Below are positions 1 through 4,946 of a stretch of DNA of 5,252 nt, in pieces (within the stretch, counting starts at the first letter, position 1; every line of letters starts with the position of its first letter). A model generated the notes under the pieces. That model was not told the DNA's origin. It did not search any database and saw only the letters and a program-made list of their open reading frames with translations. A program made the position numbers and the translations under genes. The stretch comes from Nitrososphaerota archaeon (GTDB taxonomy: Archaea; Thermoproteota; Nitrososphaeria; Nitrososphaerales; UBA183). The stretch covers positions 1-5,252 of the forward strand of contig JAFMAW010000070.1 in NCBI GenBank assembly GCA_029784795.1, in the 5' to 3' direction.

Positions 1-566
1 AGAAGCTCGGGAAGGAGGTCGCCGCGCCGTCCTTCAGCCTGACCGACCACGGGGTGACGAAGGGAGGCCTCGGAGGGCGGGCGTTCGACGACGAAGGGTC
101 CCCCACGAGGACCAACAAGATCATAGAAGCCGGGGTCCTGCGAGGATACCTGCACAACCTCACCACGGCCAAGAAGTGGGGGTCGGAGACGACGGGGAAC
201 GCCGGGCTCATCGCCCCTCACCCGTGGAACTTGGAGGTGGGCGAGGGTGACTCGAGCTACGACGAGATGGTCAAGGAGATGAAGAAGGGGATCGTGCTCA
301 CGAGCAACTGGTATACCAGGTTCAAGAACTACAGGACCGGGGAGTTCTCCACGGTGCCCAGGGATGGGGCGTACCTCGTGGAGAACGGGGAGATCACGAA
401 GTCGCTGAAGGGGATGCGCGCCGGGGACGACCAGCAGAGGCTGCTCACCGCGGTCAGGCTCCTGTCGAAGGAGCGCGAATGGATCCAGTGGTGGGAGGTC
501 GACACCCCCACCCTTTGCCCCTGGGTCCTCGTCGACGGCGTCAGCATCACCCGGGCCTACGGCTAG
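1..566 (+). CDS. TldD/PmbA (TldE)-family protein, C-terminal part (5' end outside window)
   Basis: The reading frame is open from the left edge (codons in phase with position 3) to a TAG at 564-566, so this is the last ~187 residues of a longer protein. The diagnostic stretch is GGLGGRAFDDEGSPTR, followed by a VLRGYLHNLTTAKK segment and a TGNAG motif, then NLEVGEGD and a late YLVENGEI strand. This is the C-terminal beta-barrel region of the TldD/PmbA family. TldD-TldE pairs form proteases that degrade unfolded peptides or mature peptide natural products, with TldD carrying the metal site. The DEGSPTR...TGNA arrangement looks more like the PmbA/TldE subunit than TldD. The HExxxH region that would settle this lies outside the window, so I give no symbol. 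The GTG at 54 is internal and not the true start. The end of the gene faces trpB2, with only 12 nt between the stop codons. Confidence 0.88.
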   Translation, partial: KLGKEVAAPSFSLTDHGVTKGGLGGRAFDDEGSPTRTNKIIEAGVLRGYLHNLTTAKKWGSETTGNAGLIAPHPWNLEVGEGDSSYDEMVKEMKKGIVLTSNWYTRFKNYRTGEFSTVPRDGAYLVENGEITKSLKGMRAGDDQQRLLTAVRLLSKEREWIQWWEVDTPTLCPWVLVDGVSITRAYG

Positions 567-578
567 GCCTCCGGCGAC

Positions 579-1946
579 TCAGGGGACTGCCGGGAGGGCC
601 TGGAGCGCCTGGGCCAGGGCGCCCTCGTCCGGCTCGTAGTCCACCAGCCTGTTGGCGAGTTTGTCCTCGTAGGCCTTCAGGTCGAGGAGGCCGTGGCCGC
701 TGAGGTTGAACAGGATGGTCTTCGCCTCGTTCTTCCGCTTGCACTCGAGCGCGAGGTCGATGGCCGCCTTCACCGCGTGGTTGGACTCGGGGGCCGGGAC
801 TATGCCCTCCGTCTGGGCCATGAGGATGCCCGCCTCCATCACCTCGTTCTGGGAGTAGGCGACGCTCCGCATGTAGCCTTTGTCGATGAGCATGCACATG
901 GAGGGCGCCTTGCCGTGGTACCTCAGCCCACCCGCGTGGATCGGGGGGCACTGGTAGGTGTGCCCGACGGTATGCATCTTGAGTAGCGGCGTCATCTCGC
1001 CGGCGTCCGCGAAGTCATACCTGTAGGCTCCGCGGGTGGTCGAAGGGACAGCCTTCGGCTCGGACGCCACGAACTCCGCTTCGCTCTTCCCCCGGAGCTT
1101 GTCCCTCATGAAGGGATAGGCCAGACCGGCGTAGTTGCTCCCTCCGCCGATGCACCCGACGATGTAGTCTGGGTCTTCGCCGAACTCCTCCATCTGGAGC
1201 TTCGCCTCCTGCCCTATCACCGACTGGTGGGTGAGGACGTGGTTGAGGACGCTCCCCAGGGCGTACTTCGTGTTGTCGTGGGTCACGCAGTCCTCCACCG
1301 CCTCGCTGATGGCGATGCCCAGGCTCCCGGGGTGATGCGGATCCTTCTCGAGGAACTTCTTCCCGGCGTTGGTCCTGGGGCTCGGCGAGGAGTGGACCTC
1401 CGCTCCATACACCTCCATGAGCGTCCGGCGATACGGCTTCTGCTCGAAGCTGCTCCTCGTCATGTACACCGTCAGGTCGATGTCGAAGAGGGCGGTCGCC
1501 AGGGCCAGGGCGCTCCCCCACTGTCCGGCTCCCGTCTCGGTGGTCAGGCGCTCCGTCCCTTCCTTCCTGTGGTAGTACGCCTGGGCTATGGCCGTGTTCG
1601 GCTTGTGGCTCCCGGCCGGGTTGAGGTCTTCGCGCTTGAAGAATATCTTGGCCGGCGTCTTCAGCTTCGCCTCCAGGCGGGTGGCCCTGTAGAGAGGGGT
1701 CGGCCTTCCGAGCCTGAGGTACGCTTCCCTGACCTCGTCGGGTATCGGGATGAACTCCTGGGTGGAGACCTCCTGCATCACGCACTCCTTTGCGAAGAGT
1801 CTGAGGAGGGGCTCCGGGGACATGGGCTGCATCGTCCGCGGGTCCAGGGGCGGAGGGAGGGGCTCAGGGAGGTCGTGTTGTATGTTGTAGTATGCCGCCG
1901 GGAGCTTATCGGACGAAAGGACAGCCTTCAGCTGCGTTGCGCTCAT
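579..1946 (-). CDS. trpB: Tryptophan synthase beta chain, TrpB2 type
   Basis: This 455-residue protein is a PLP-dependent enzyme that makes L-tryptophan from indole and serine (or O-phosphoserine, reported for some TrpB2 enzymes). The PLP lysine is K115 in NPAGSHKPN. The catalytic glutamate is E137 in ETGAGQWG; tryptophan at 143 is the TrpB2 signature, where TrpB1 has histidine (ETGAGQHG). The phosphate-binding glycine loop is GCIGGGSN at 264-271, and HAGGLRYHG (337-345) and SGHGLLDLKAYE (416-427) are typical of TrpB2. The N-terminal extension of about 70 residues before the fold, and the total length, also fit TrpB2 rather than the shorter TrpB1 (~400). The ATG at 1946 is supported by an A/T-rich box centred 27 nt upstream. 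No trpA or other trp gene lies nearby, so it is a lone trpB2 here. Its channel partner, if any, would be elsewhere. It is convergent with the TldD/PmbA-family gene and divergent from the ACT regulator gene. Confidence 0.95.
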   Translation of the reverse strand: MSATQLKAVLSSDKLPAAYYNIQHDLPEPLPPPLDPRTMQPMSPEPLLRLFAKECVMQEVSTQEFIPIPDEVREAYLRLGRPTPLYRATRLEAKLKTPAKIFFKREDLNPAGSHKPNTAIAQAYYHRKEGTERLTTETGAGQWGSALALATALFDIDLTVYMTRSSFEQKPYRRTLMEVYGAEVHSSPSPRTNAGKKFLEKDPHHPGSLGIAISEAVEDCVTHDNTKYALGSVLNHVLTHQSVIGQEAKLQMEEFGEDPDYIVGCIGGGSNYAGLAYPFMRDKLRGKSEAEFVASEPKAVPSTTRGAYRYDFADAGEMTPLLKMHTVGHTYQCPPIHAGGLRYHGKAPSMCMLIDKGYMRSVAYSQNEVMEAGILMAQTEGIVPAPESNHAVKAAIDLALECKRKNEAKTILFNLSGHGLLDLKAYEDKLANRLVDYEPDEGALAQALQALPAVP

Positions 1947-1954
1947 GGTCCGAG

Positions 1955-1970
1955 ACCCCTTCCGGGGGGT
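1955..1970. repeat. Inverted repeat ACCCC/GGGGT in the trpB2 core promoter
   Basis: ACCCC at 1955-1959 and GGGGT at 1966-1970 form a 5-bp perfect inverted repeat with a 6-nt spacer. It lies between the TATA-like box and the trpB2 start codon, where a bound repressor would block initiation. It could be an operator, but five base pairs in G/C-rich DNA may also arise by chance. Confidence 0.3.
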
Positions 1971-1976
1971 TAAATC
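1970..1976 (-). promoter_or_regulatory. TATA-like box for trpB2
   Basis: On the minus strand this reads GATTTAA, an A/T island in very GC-rich surroundings, centred about 27 nt before the trpB2 ATG. That spacing predicts a transcription start at or within a few nucleotides of the start codon (leaderless mRNA), which is common in archaea. It is called from composition and spacing only. Confidence 0.5.
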
Positions 1977-1984
1977 GAATCGTG

Positions 1985-2026
1985 CCCGAAACTGTGCATC
2001 GGGTTCCGCGTTCGGGACAGGCGGAA
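1985..2026. repeat. Two interleaved inverted repeats in the trpB2/ACT-regulator intergenic region
   Basis: CCCGAA (1985-1990) is the reverse complement of TTCGGG (2011-2016), and TTCCGC (2004-2009) is the reverse complement of GCGGAA (2021-2026). Both arm pairs are 6 bp and perfect, and they interlock in the middle of the 113-nt gap between two divergent start codons. They could be operator half-sites for a regulator controlling both genes, or chance. The rest of the gap (1947-2059) holds the two promoter boxes and no plausible small gene. Confidence 0.3.
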
Positions 2027-2030
2027 ACGC

Positions 2031-2037
2031 TCAATAG
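2031..2037 (+). promoter_or_regulatory. Weak TATA-like box for the ACT-PfkB pair
   Basis: The sequence TCAATAG is centred about 26 nt before the chosen GTG start at 2060. It is a poorer match than the other boxes in the window, but it is A/T-richer than its immediate flanks and sits at the same spacing, which agrees with the GTG start. Confidence 0.3.
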
Positions 2038-2059
2038 CGCACAATTCAGGACATGGCTC

Positions 2060-2566
2060 GTGTGGCCTAGCATCAGGAAGCAGTTCGAGAGGCAGGTGGT
2101 CAGGCCAGACATCGTGAGGAAGATGATAGAGTGCGGGATGAAGGTATCCGAGGACGAGAAGATCTACGTCGGCGACGTGGAGGTCGGATTCACGGCCGTC
2201 GCCAGGGCCGTCAACGTGGACAGGAGGGTGGTGAAGCAGACGGTGCAGCAGATACGGCAGAACCGCTACCTCTACTCCCTCTTCTCCAAGACCGCCCCCC
2301 TGGGGACCAGCCTCGTCGACGTCGTGAACCTTCTCGGCTACACGGCGCTGGTGATTCAGGCCGACCCCAAGTCCCCGGGGATCATGGCCGCGGTCGCCGA
2401 AATTTTGTCGCGCCACGGCACGGTCGTGAGGCAGGCGGTCGCCGAGGACCCAGAGATGGTGCAAGACGCGAAGATGACCCTGGTGATCGAGGGGCAGCTC
2501 AACGGGCAGGTCATAGAGGAGCTTCATGGCCTGAAGGACGTGCGGAGCATAAAGATCCTGAAGTAG
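2060..2566 (+). CDS. ACT-domain regulatory protein, COG2061-like
   Basis: The protein has 168 residues from a GTG start. The N-terminal ~75 residues are mostly helical: an opening MWPSIRKQF helix, then VGDVEVGFTAVARAVNVDRRVV, which reads like a helix-turn-helix recognition region. Residues ~96-168 form an ACT domain, with VIQADPKSPGIMAAVAEIL followed by strands VVRQAVAED, KMTLVIEG and VRSIKIL; ACT domains bind amino acids. The layout and length match the archaeal COG2061 family, annotated as a predicted allosteric regulator of homoserine dehydrogenase. No homoserine dehydrogenase is visible here. A longer frame begins at 1892 but overlaps the start of trpB2, and its first ~56 residues look unlike the family, so GTG 2060 is preferred. 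A weak AGG lies 9 nt before it. The stop is 1 nt from the next ATG, so it is very likely co-transcribed with the PfkB kinase gene. Whether it senses an amino acid, binds DNA, or both is inference. Confidence 0.85.
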   Translation: MWPSIRKQFERQVVRPDIVRKMIECGMKVSEDEKIYVGDVEVGFTAVARAVNVDRRVVKQTVQQIRQNRYLYSLFSKTAPLGTSLVDVVNLLGYTALVIQADPKSPGIMAAVAEILSRHGTVVRQAVAEDPEMVQDAKMTLVIEGQLNGQVIEELHGLKDVRSIKILK

Positions 2567-2567
2567 G

Positions 2568-3524
2568 ATGCCCCGCAGGTTCGACGTCGCCGTGATGCAC
2601 GACTACTTCGTGGACAGGCTGGTCCACGTCAGCGGGCTCGGGAAGACCATGGCTGGGGTCGCGGAGAAGGCCGCGTCCGGAGGGGGCGGCATCCATGGGA
2701 CCGGGCAGGAGGAGATCAGAGGGGGGAACGCCGTCAACCTCGCTCACGCCCTCGCCATGCTGGGCCTGAGGACGCTGCTGATCACGCACTGCGAGCCAGC
2801 CCACGAGCACCTCCTCAGGAGCGCGTTCAAGGGGCTGAAGGCCGACCTGAGGGTGAAGCCGCTCCCCGCGGGGCTGACCGTCGCCTTCGAAGAGAGCGTG
2901 AACGTGATGCTGTCTGACGGGAGGGGGGCTTCGGATTTCGGCCCCGCGGCCCTCGATGAGGAGGACTGGGGGCGCCTCGAGGACGCGAGGGTGGTCTGCT
3001 CGGTCAACTGGGCGGCGAACCGACGCGGGACCGAGCTGCTGCAGGGACTGAGGAGGCGCCTGGGGCCCGAGAAAACTATCTACATAGACCCCGCCGACTT
3101 CAGGGACAGGCTGGACAAGTTCAGGGAGCTCGCCAGGCTCATCTCGAAGGGGGGGCTCGTAGACTGGATCAGCATGAACGAGTTCGAGAGTCAAGCGGCT
3201 GCCACGGCGCTTGGGATAGAGTCCGCGGACAGGGCATCGAGGTGCGTCTCACTCGCGAGGGCCCTCGGGGTGGTGTTCGACATGCACTGCGTCGACGGCG
3301 CATATACCAGCGAGGGGACGAGGGTGACAGGGTGCCCCACCAGGGTGATCCGGACGCGCCGCCTCACGGGGGCGGGGGACGTCTGGGATGCGGCGTCGAT
3401 CTATGGGAGGCTGAAGGAGATGGACGAGCCAGGGCGCCTTAGGTTCGCCAACAGGGCGGCGAAGCTCTATCTGGAAGCGAAGGAGCCCCTACCCCCTACG
3501 CTGTCGCAGCTGAAGGTTTCCTAG
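2568..3524 (+). CDS. PfkB/ribokinase-family carbohydrate kinase, substrate unknown
   Basis: This 318-residue cytoplasmic protein has the length and order of a PfkB-family kinase. It has an N-terminal substrate-binding strand (FDVAVMHDYFVD), the glycine-rich GGNAVNLAHALAMLG motif at 52-66 (family signature 1), a central SMNEFE segment near 202-207, and TGAGDVWDAA at 267-276. In the last of these, the GAGD loop forms the anion hole and D271 should be the catalytic base. The family phosphorylates sugars, nucleosides or related alcohols with ATP. The usual aspartate or threonine just before GAGD is replaced by a basic RTRRLT stretch, and the phenylalanine common after GAGD-A is a tryptophan, so it is not a standard ribokinase or fructokinase. 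A glycine-rich loop (GGGGIHGTG, 38-46) is unusual. Its ATG lies 1 nt after the stop of the ACT regulator gene, with no strong ribosome-binding site, which suggests translational coupling. The substrate cannot be told from the sequence. Confidence 0.88.
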   Translation: MPRRFDVAVMHDYFVDRLVHVSGLGKTMAGVAEKAASGGGGIHGTGQEEIRGGNAVNLAHALAMLGLRTLLITHCEPAHEHLLRSAFKGLKADLRVKPLPAGLTVAFEESVNVMLSDGRGASDFGPAALDEEDWGRLEDARVVCSVNWAANRRGTELLQGLRRRLGPEKTIYIDPADFRDRLDKFRELARLISKGGLVDWISMNEFESQAAATALGIESADRASRCVSLARALGVVFDMHCVDGAYTSEGTRVTGCPTRVIRTRRLTGAGDVWDAASIYGRLKEMDEPGRLRFANRAAKLYLEAKEPLPPTLSQLKVS

Positions 3525-3526
3525 CT

Positions 3527-4054
3527 CTACTTCTCCAGCATCCTCGAGAAGGTCCATGAGACGGTGTTGAGGATTTCGTTGAGCCTCGCCTTGTCTCTGT
3601 AGTTCTCTATTATCAGCTTCCCGACGGACCCGTTGACCTCCTCCACGTCGAACTTCAGCCCTCCCCCCTTTGCGAGCTTCCCTCCCCGCTCGAGCTCCTC
3701 GTCCTTGGCCTTCATCCCCTCCAGGATCTTGCCGAGGAGGAAGGACTTGAACGGCGGGGTGGTCGCCTTCAGGACGACCCCCGAGGGCTCCACGGCCACT
3801 GCGTCCGAGGTTATCGTCGCGACGGCGATGACGTCGCCCCCCTTGTCACGCTTCAGCTCTCGCACCTCGGGGACCTCCTTGGACTCGGCGAGCAACTCGA
3901 TGGCGGGCTTGAAGGTGGTGGCCCTGAGAGTGGCGTCGACGTAGCCCAGGGTCTCGTTGAGCCTCCCGATCTCTTCCTGTAGCTGGGCTATCCTCCCCTC
4001 GAGCCACAGCTTGAGCTCGGCGGCTTTCTTCACGTCCGTGTCGGCGGAGGACAT
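3527..4054 (-). CDS. Uncharacterised protein with N-terminal coiled coil
   Basis: I do not recognise this 175-residue protein with certainty. Residues ~8-45 are charged and heptad-like (LKLWLEGRIAQLQEEIGRLNETL), predicting a coiled coil. Residues ~73-100 alternate hydrophobic residues (DVIAVATITSDAVAVEPSGVVLKAT) and suggest beta strands. Then come a KSFLLGKILEGMKAKDEEL helix, a GGLKFDVEEVNGSVGKLIIENY hairpin-like part, and a C-terminal helix ending in SWTFSRMLEK. There is no signal peptide, transmembrane segment or metal-binding motif, so it is probably a cytoplasmic, perhaps oligomeric, protein. Codon use matches the neighbours and the frame is intact over its whole length, which supports a real gene over the antisense frames. 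The ATG at 4054 is backed by an A/T-rich box about 28 nt upstream. It is convergent with the PfkB gene, with only 2 nt between stop codons, and divergent from the membrane protein gene. Confidence 0.8.
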   Translation of the reverse strand: MSSADTDVKKAAELKLWLEGRIAQLQEEIGRLNETLGYVDATLRATTFKPAIELLAESKEVPEVRELKRDKGGDVIAVATITSDAVAVEPSGVVLKATTPPFKSFLLGKILEGMKAKDEELERGGKLAKGGGLKFDVEEVNGSVGKLIIENYRDKARLNEILNTVSWTFSRMLEK

Positions 4055-4079
4055 CCATCAGAGTCCTGGGGTGTCGCGC

Positions 4080-4085
4080 TAAAAA
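4080..4085 (-). promoter_or_regulatory. TATA-like box for the coiled-coil protein gene
   Basis: On the minus strand this reads TTTTTA within CGTTTTTAG, centred about 28 nt upstream of the ATG at 4054. It is the most A/T-rich stretch in the 105-nt divergent region and predicts a leaderless or nearly leaderless transcript. Confidence 0.5.
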
Positions 4086-4099
4086 CGTTAGGCGGCGGC

Positions 4100-4159
4100 C
4101 GGGGCGGAGGGAGCCGGAGGGATGAAAGTGTTAAGACTCCGGGGGCGAGGGCCGCCCCG
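4100..4159. repeat. 8-bp inverted repeat flanking the promoter of the membrane protein gene
   Basis: CGGGGCGG at 4100-4107 is the exact reverse complement of CCGCCCCG at 4152-4159, immediately before the TTG start. The 44-nt spacer contains the TATA-like box. It could be an operator or a structure in the DNA. If the transcript is leaderless it cannot act as an RNA leader. The region is G/C-rich, so chance is possible. The surrounding gap (4055-4159) holds no convincing small gene. Confidence 0.3.
4130..4136 (+). promoter_or_regulatory. TATA-like box for the ECF S-like gene
   Basis: GTTAAGA is centred about 27 nt before the TTG start at 4160, the same spacing as the other boxes in this window. 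It supports the TTG as the true start of a leaderless transcript. Confidence 0.45.
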
Positions 4160-4888
4160 TTGCTGAGGCTGAAACGAAGGGCGTCGGTCGTCGCTTCAGC
4201 CGCAGTCTTCGCCGCGGTCTACGCGGTGCTGGGGACCATCCCGGTCTCGAGGCTGGTCCTCGGCGCGGGCAACTTCCTCACCGCGAGCAACTTCATCACC
4301 CCCCTCGCGGGGATGATGTTCGGCCCCTATGTCGGTGGGTTCGCGGCCATCGTGGGGGACCTCCTCGACGTCTATGCGGGTGTCATCGCCTTCAACGGCA
4401 CCGGCCTCTCCATCATGGCGGCCGACCTGGCCACGGTCGTGGTGGCCGGCCTCGCCTTCGGAGGGAGGAGGAAAGCTGCCCTGGCGGTCCCCCTCGCGGT
4501 CATCGTCCTGTACTGGGTCGACCCGATTTCGGTCCTCTTCGTCGGGCCCGTCCCGTTCACCTGGCTTCACATGGTCTCCGTGGTCCCCCTGGCCGTGGCC
4601 CTGGCTCTGGAGGGGTCGGGCAGGATGTCGAAGCTGAACCCCGCGTTCGTGGTCAGCGTCACATTCGCGGCCCTGCTCTGCGGGCAGCTGACCGGGACCC
4701 TGGTCGGCCAGGAGCTCGCCGTCAGGGTGTTCGGGACGCTGTCGCTGGCGGCCTGGCAGGGGACGGTCAAGCTCTTCTTCCCCCTATACCCGGTGGAGCG
4801 CACGTTCTTCACGGCCGTGGGGTCTGCAGTGTCCCTCCCTGTCCTGCGCGCGCTGAAGCGGAGGCAGGTCGCGCAGCGGCCGCAGTGA
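4160..4888 (+). CDS. Integral membrane protein, ECF transporter S component-like
   Basis: This 242-residue protein is strongly hydrophobic, with about six or seven predicted membrane helices (near residues 10-30, 42-68, 84-100, 106-128, 135-150, 160-184 and 210-230). Helix 1 carries stacked small residues (A14, A18, A22), matching the AxxxA pattern by which ECF S components dock on EcfT. Helix 2 reads FITPLAGMMFGPYVGGFAAIVGDLLD, very like the FGP...G..GDLL region of S components. These proteins bind a vitamin or metal ion and import it with an EcfA/EcfA'/EcfT energising module. No such module lies in the window, so it is either a lone S subunit sharing a distant module or a divergent membrane protein. 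The start is TTG; no ATG, GTG or TTG lies nearby in frame, and the N-terminus (MLRLKRR, positive) fits the cytoplasmic-inside rule. The C-terminus is also basic (LKRRQ). The substrate is unknown: no riboswitch motif that I recognise precedes it. Confidence 0.75.
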   Translation: MLRLKRRASVVASAAVFAAVYAVLGTIPVSRLVLGAGNFLTASNFITPLAGMMFGPYVGGFAAIVGDLLDVYAGVIAFNGTGLSIMAADLATVVVAGLAFGGRRKAALAVPLAVIVLYWVDPISVLFVGPVPFTWLHMVSVVPLAVALALEGSGRMSKLNPAFVVSVTFAALLCGQLTGTLVGQELAVRVFGTLSLAAWQGTVKLFFPLYPVERTFFTAVGSAVSLPVLRALKRRQVAQRPQ

Positions 4889-4914
4889 GCGCCGCGGAGG
4901 ATTTCGGGAGCACC

Positions 4915-4921
4915 CTTTAAT
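4915..4921 (+). promoter_or_regulatory. TATA-like box for the ICDH/IMDH-family gene
   Basis: CTTTAAT is centred about 29 nt before the ATG at 4947, in the 58-nt gap after the membrane protein gene. It indicates that the dehydrogenase gene has its own promoter rather than depending on read-through. Confidence 0.5.
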
Positions 4922-4935
4922 GGACTTCAGGCCGG

Positions 4936-4940
4936 GGAGG
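4936..4940 (+). promoter_or_regulatory. Shine-Dalgarno-like GGAGG before the ICDH/IMDH-family gene
   Basis: GGAGG ends 6 nt before the ATG at 4947, an ideal ribosome-binding spacing and the clearest such site in the window. It supports this start codon. It conflicts with the TATA-like box at 4915-4921, which would place the transcript start about at the ATG, downstream of this site. Either transcription begins earlier or the motif is not used. Confidence 0.5.
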
Positions 4941-4946
4941 AAATCC

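Noticed and set aside
1015..1785. Minus-strand frame of 256 codons in another phase of trpB2
   Set aside because: The translation is dominated by Arg, Gly, Pro and His without any family motif. It is a frame-shifted shadow of trpB2.
1227..1973. Long plus-strand frame of 248 codons opposite trpB2
   Set aside because: It lies antisense to a confidently identified trpB2, its translation is low-complexity (Arg, Gly and Val rich) with no domain, and GC-rich genes commonly produce such open antisense frames.
2000..2020. GGGTTCCGCGTTCGGGAC resembling a tRNA T-arm
   Set aside because: The T-loop consensus does not fit and no acceptor, D or anticodon stems are present around it.
1892..2059. 56-residue N-terminal extension of the ACT regulator from an ATG at 1892
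   Set aside because: It would overlap the first codons of trpB2 and run through both promoter boxes and the inverted repeats. The extension looks unlike the family, whose members begin close to the MWPSIRK helix.
2511..3194. Minus-strand frame of 227 codons opposite the PfkB gene
   Set aside because: It is antisense to a gene with clear family motifs, overlaps the end of the ACT gene, and has no recognisable domain.
4101..4150. Possible G-quadruplex in the purine-rich tract before the membrane protein gene
   Set aside because: Three G-runs of three or more are close together, but the fourth is about 19 nt away, so it does not meet the usual short-loop pattern.
4130..4200. Possible TPP riboswitch, suggested by a CTGAG string near 4163 beside a vitamin transporter-like gene
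   Set aside because: The string lies inside the coding region, the other conserved TPP-aptamer segments are absent, and the promoter spacing implies no 5' leader.
4196..4570. Highly charged minus-strand frame opposite the membrane protein gene
   Set aside because: The Asp, Glu, Arg and Gly-rich translation is the expected antisense image of hydrophobic membrane codons in GC-rich DNA.
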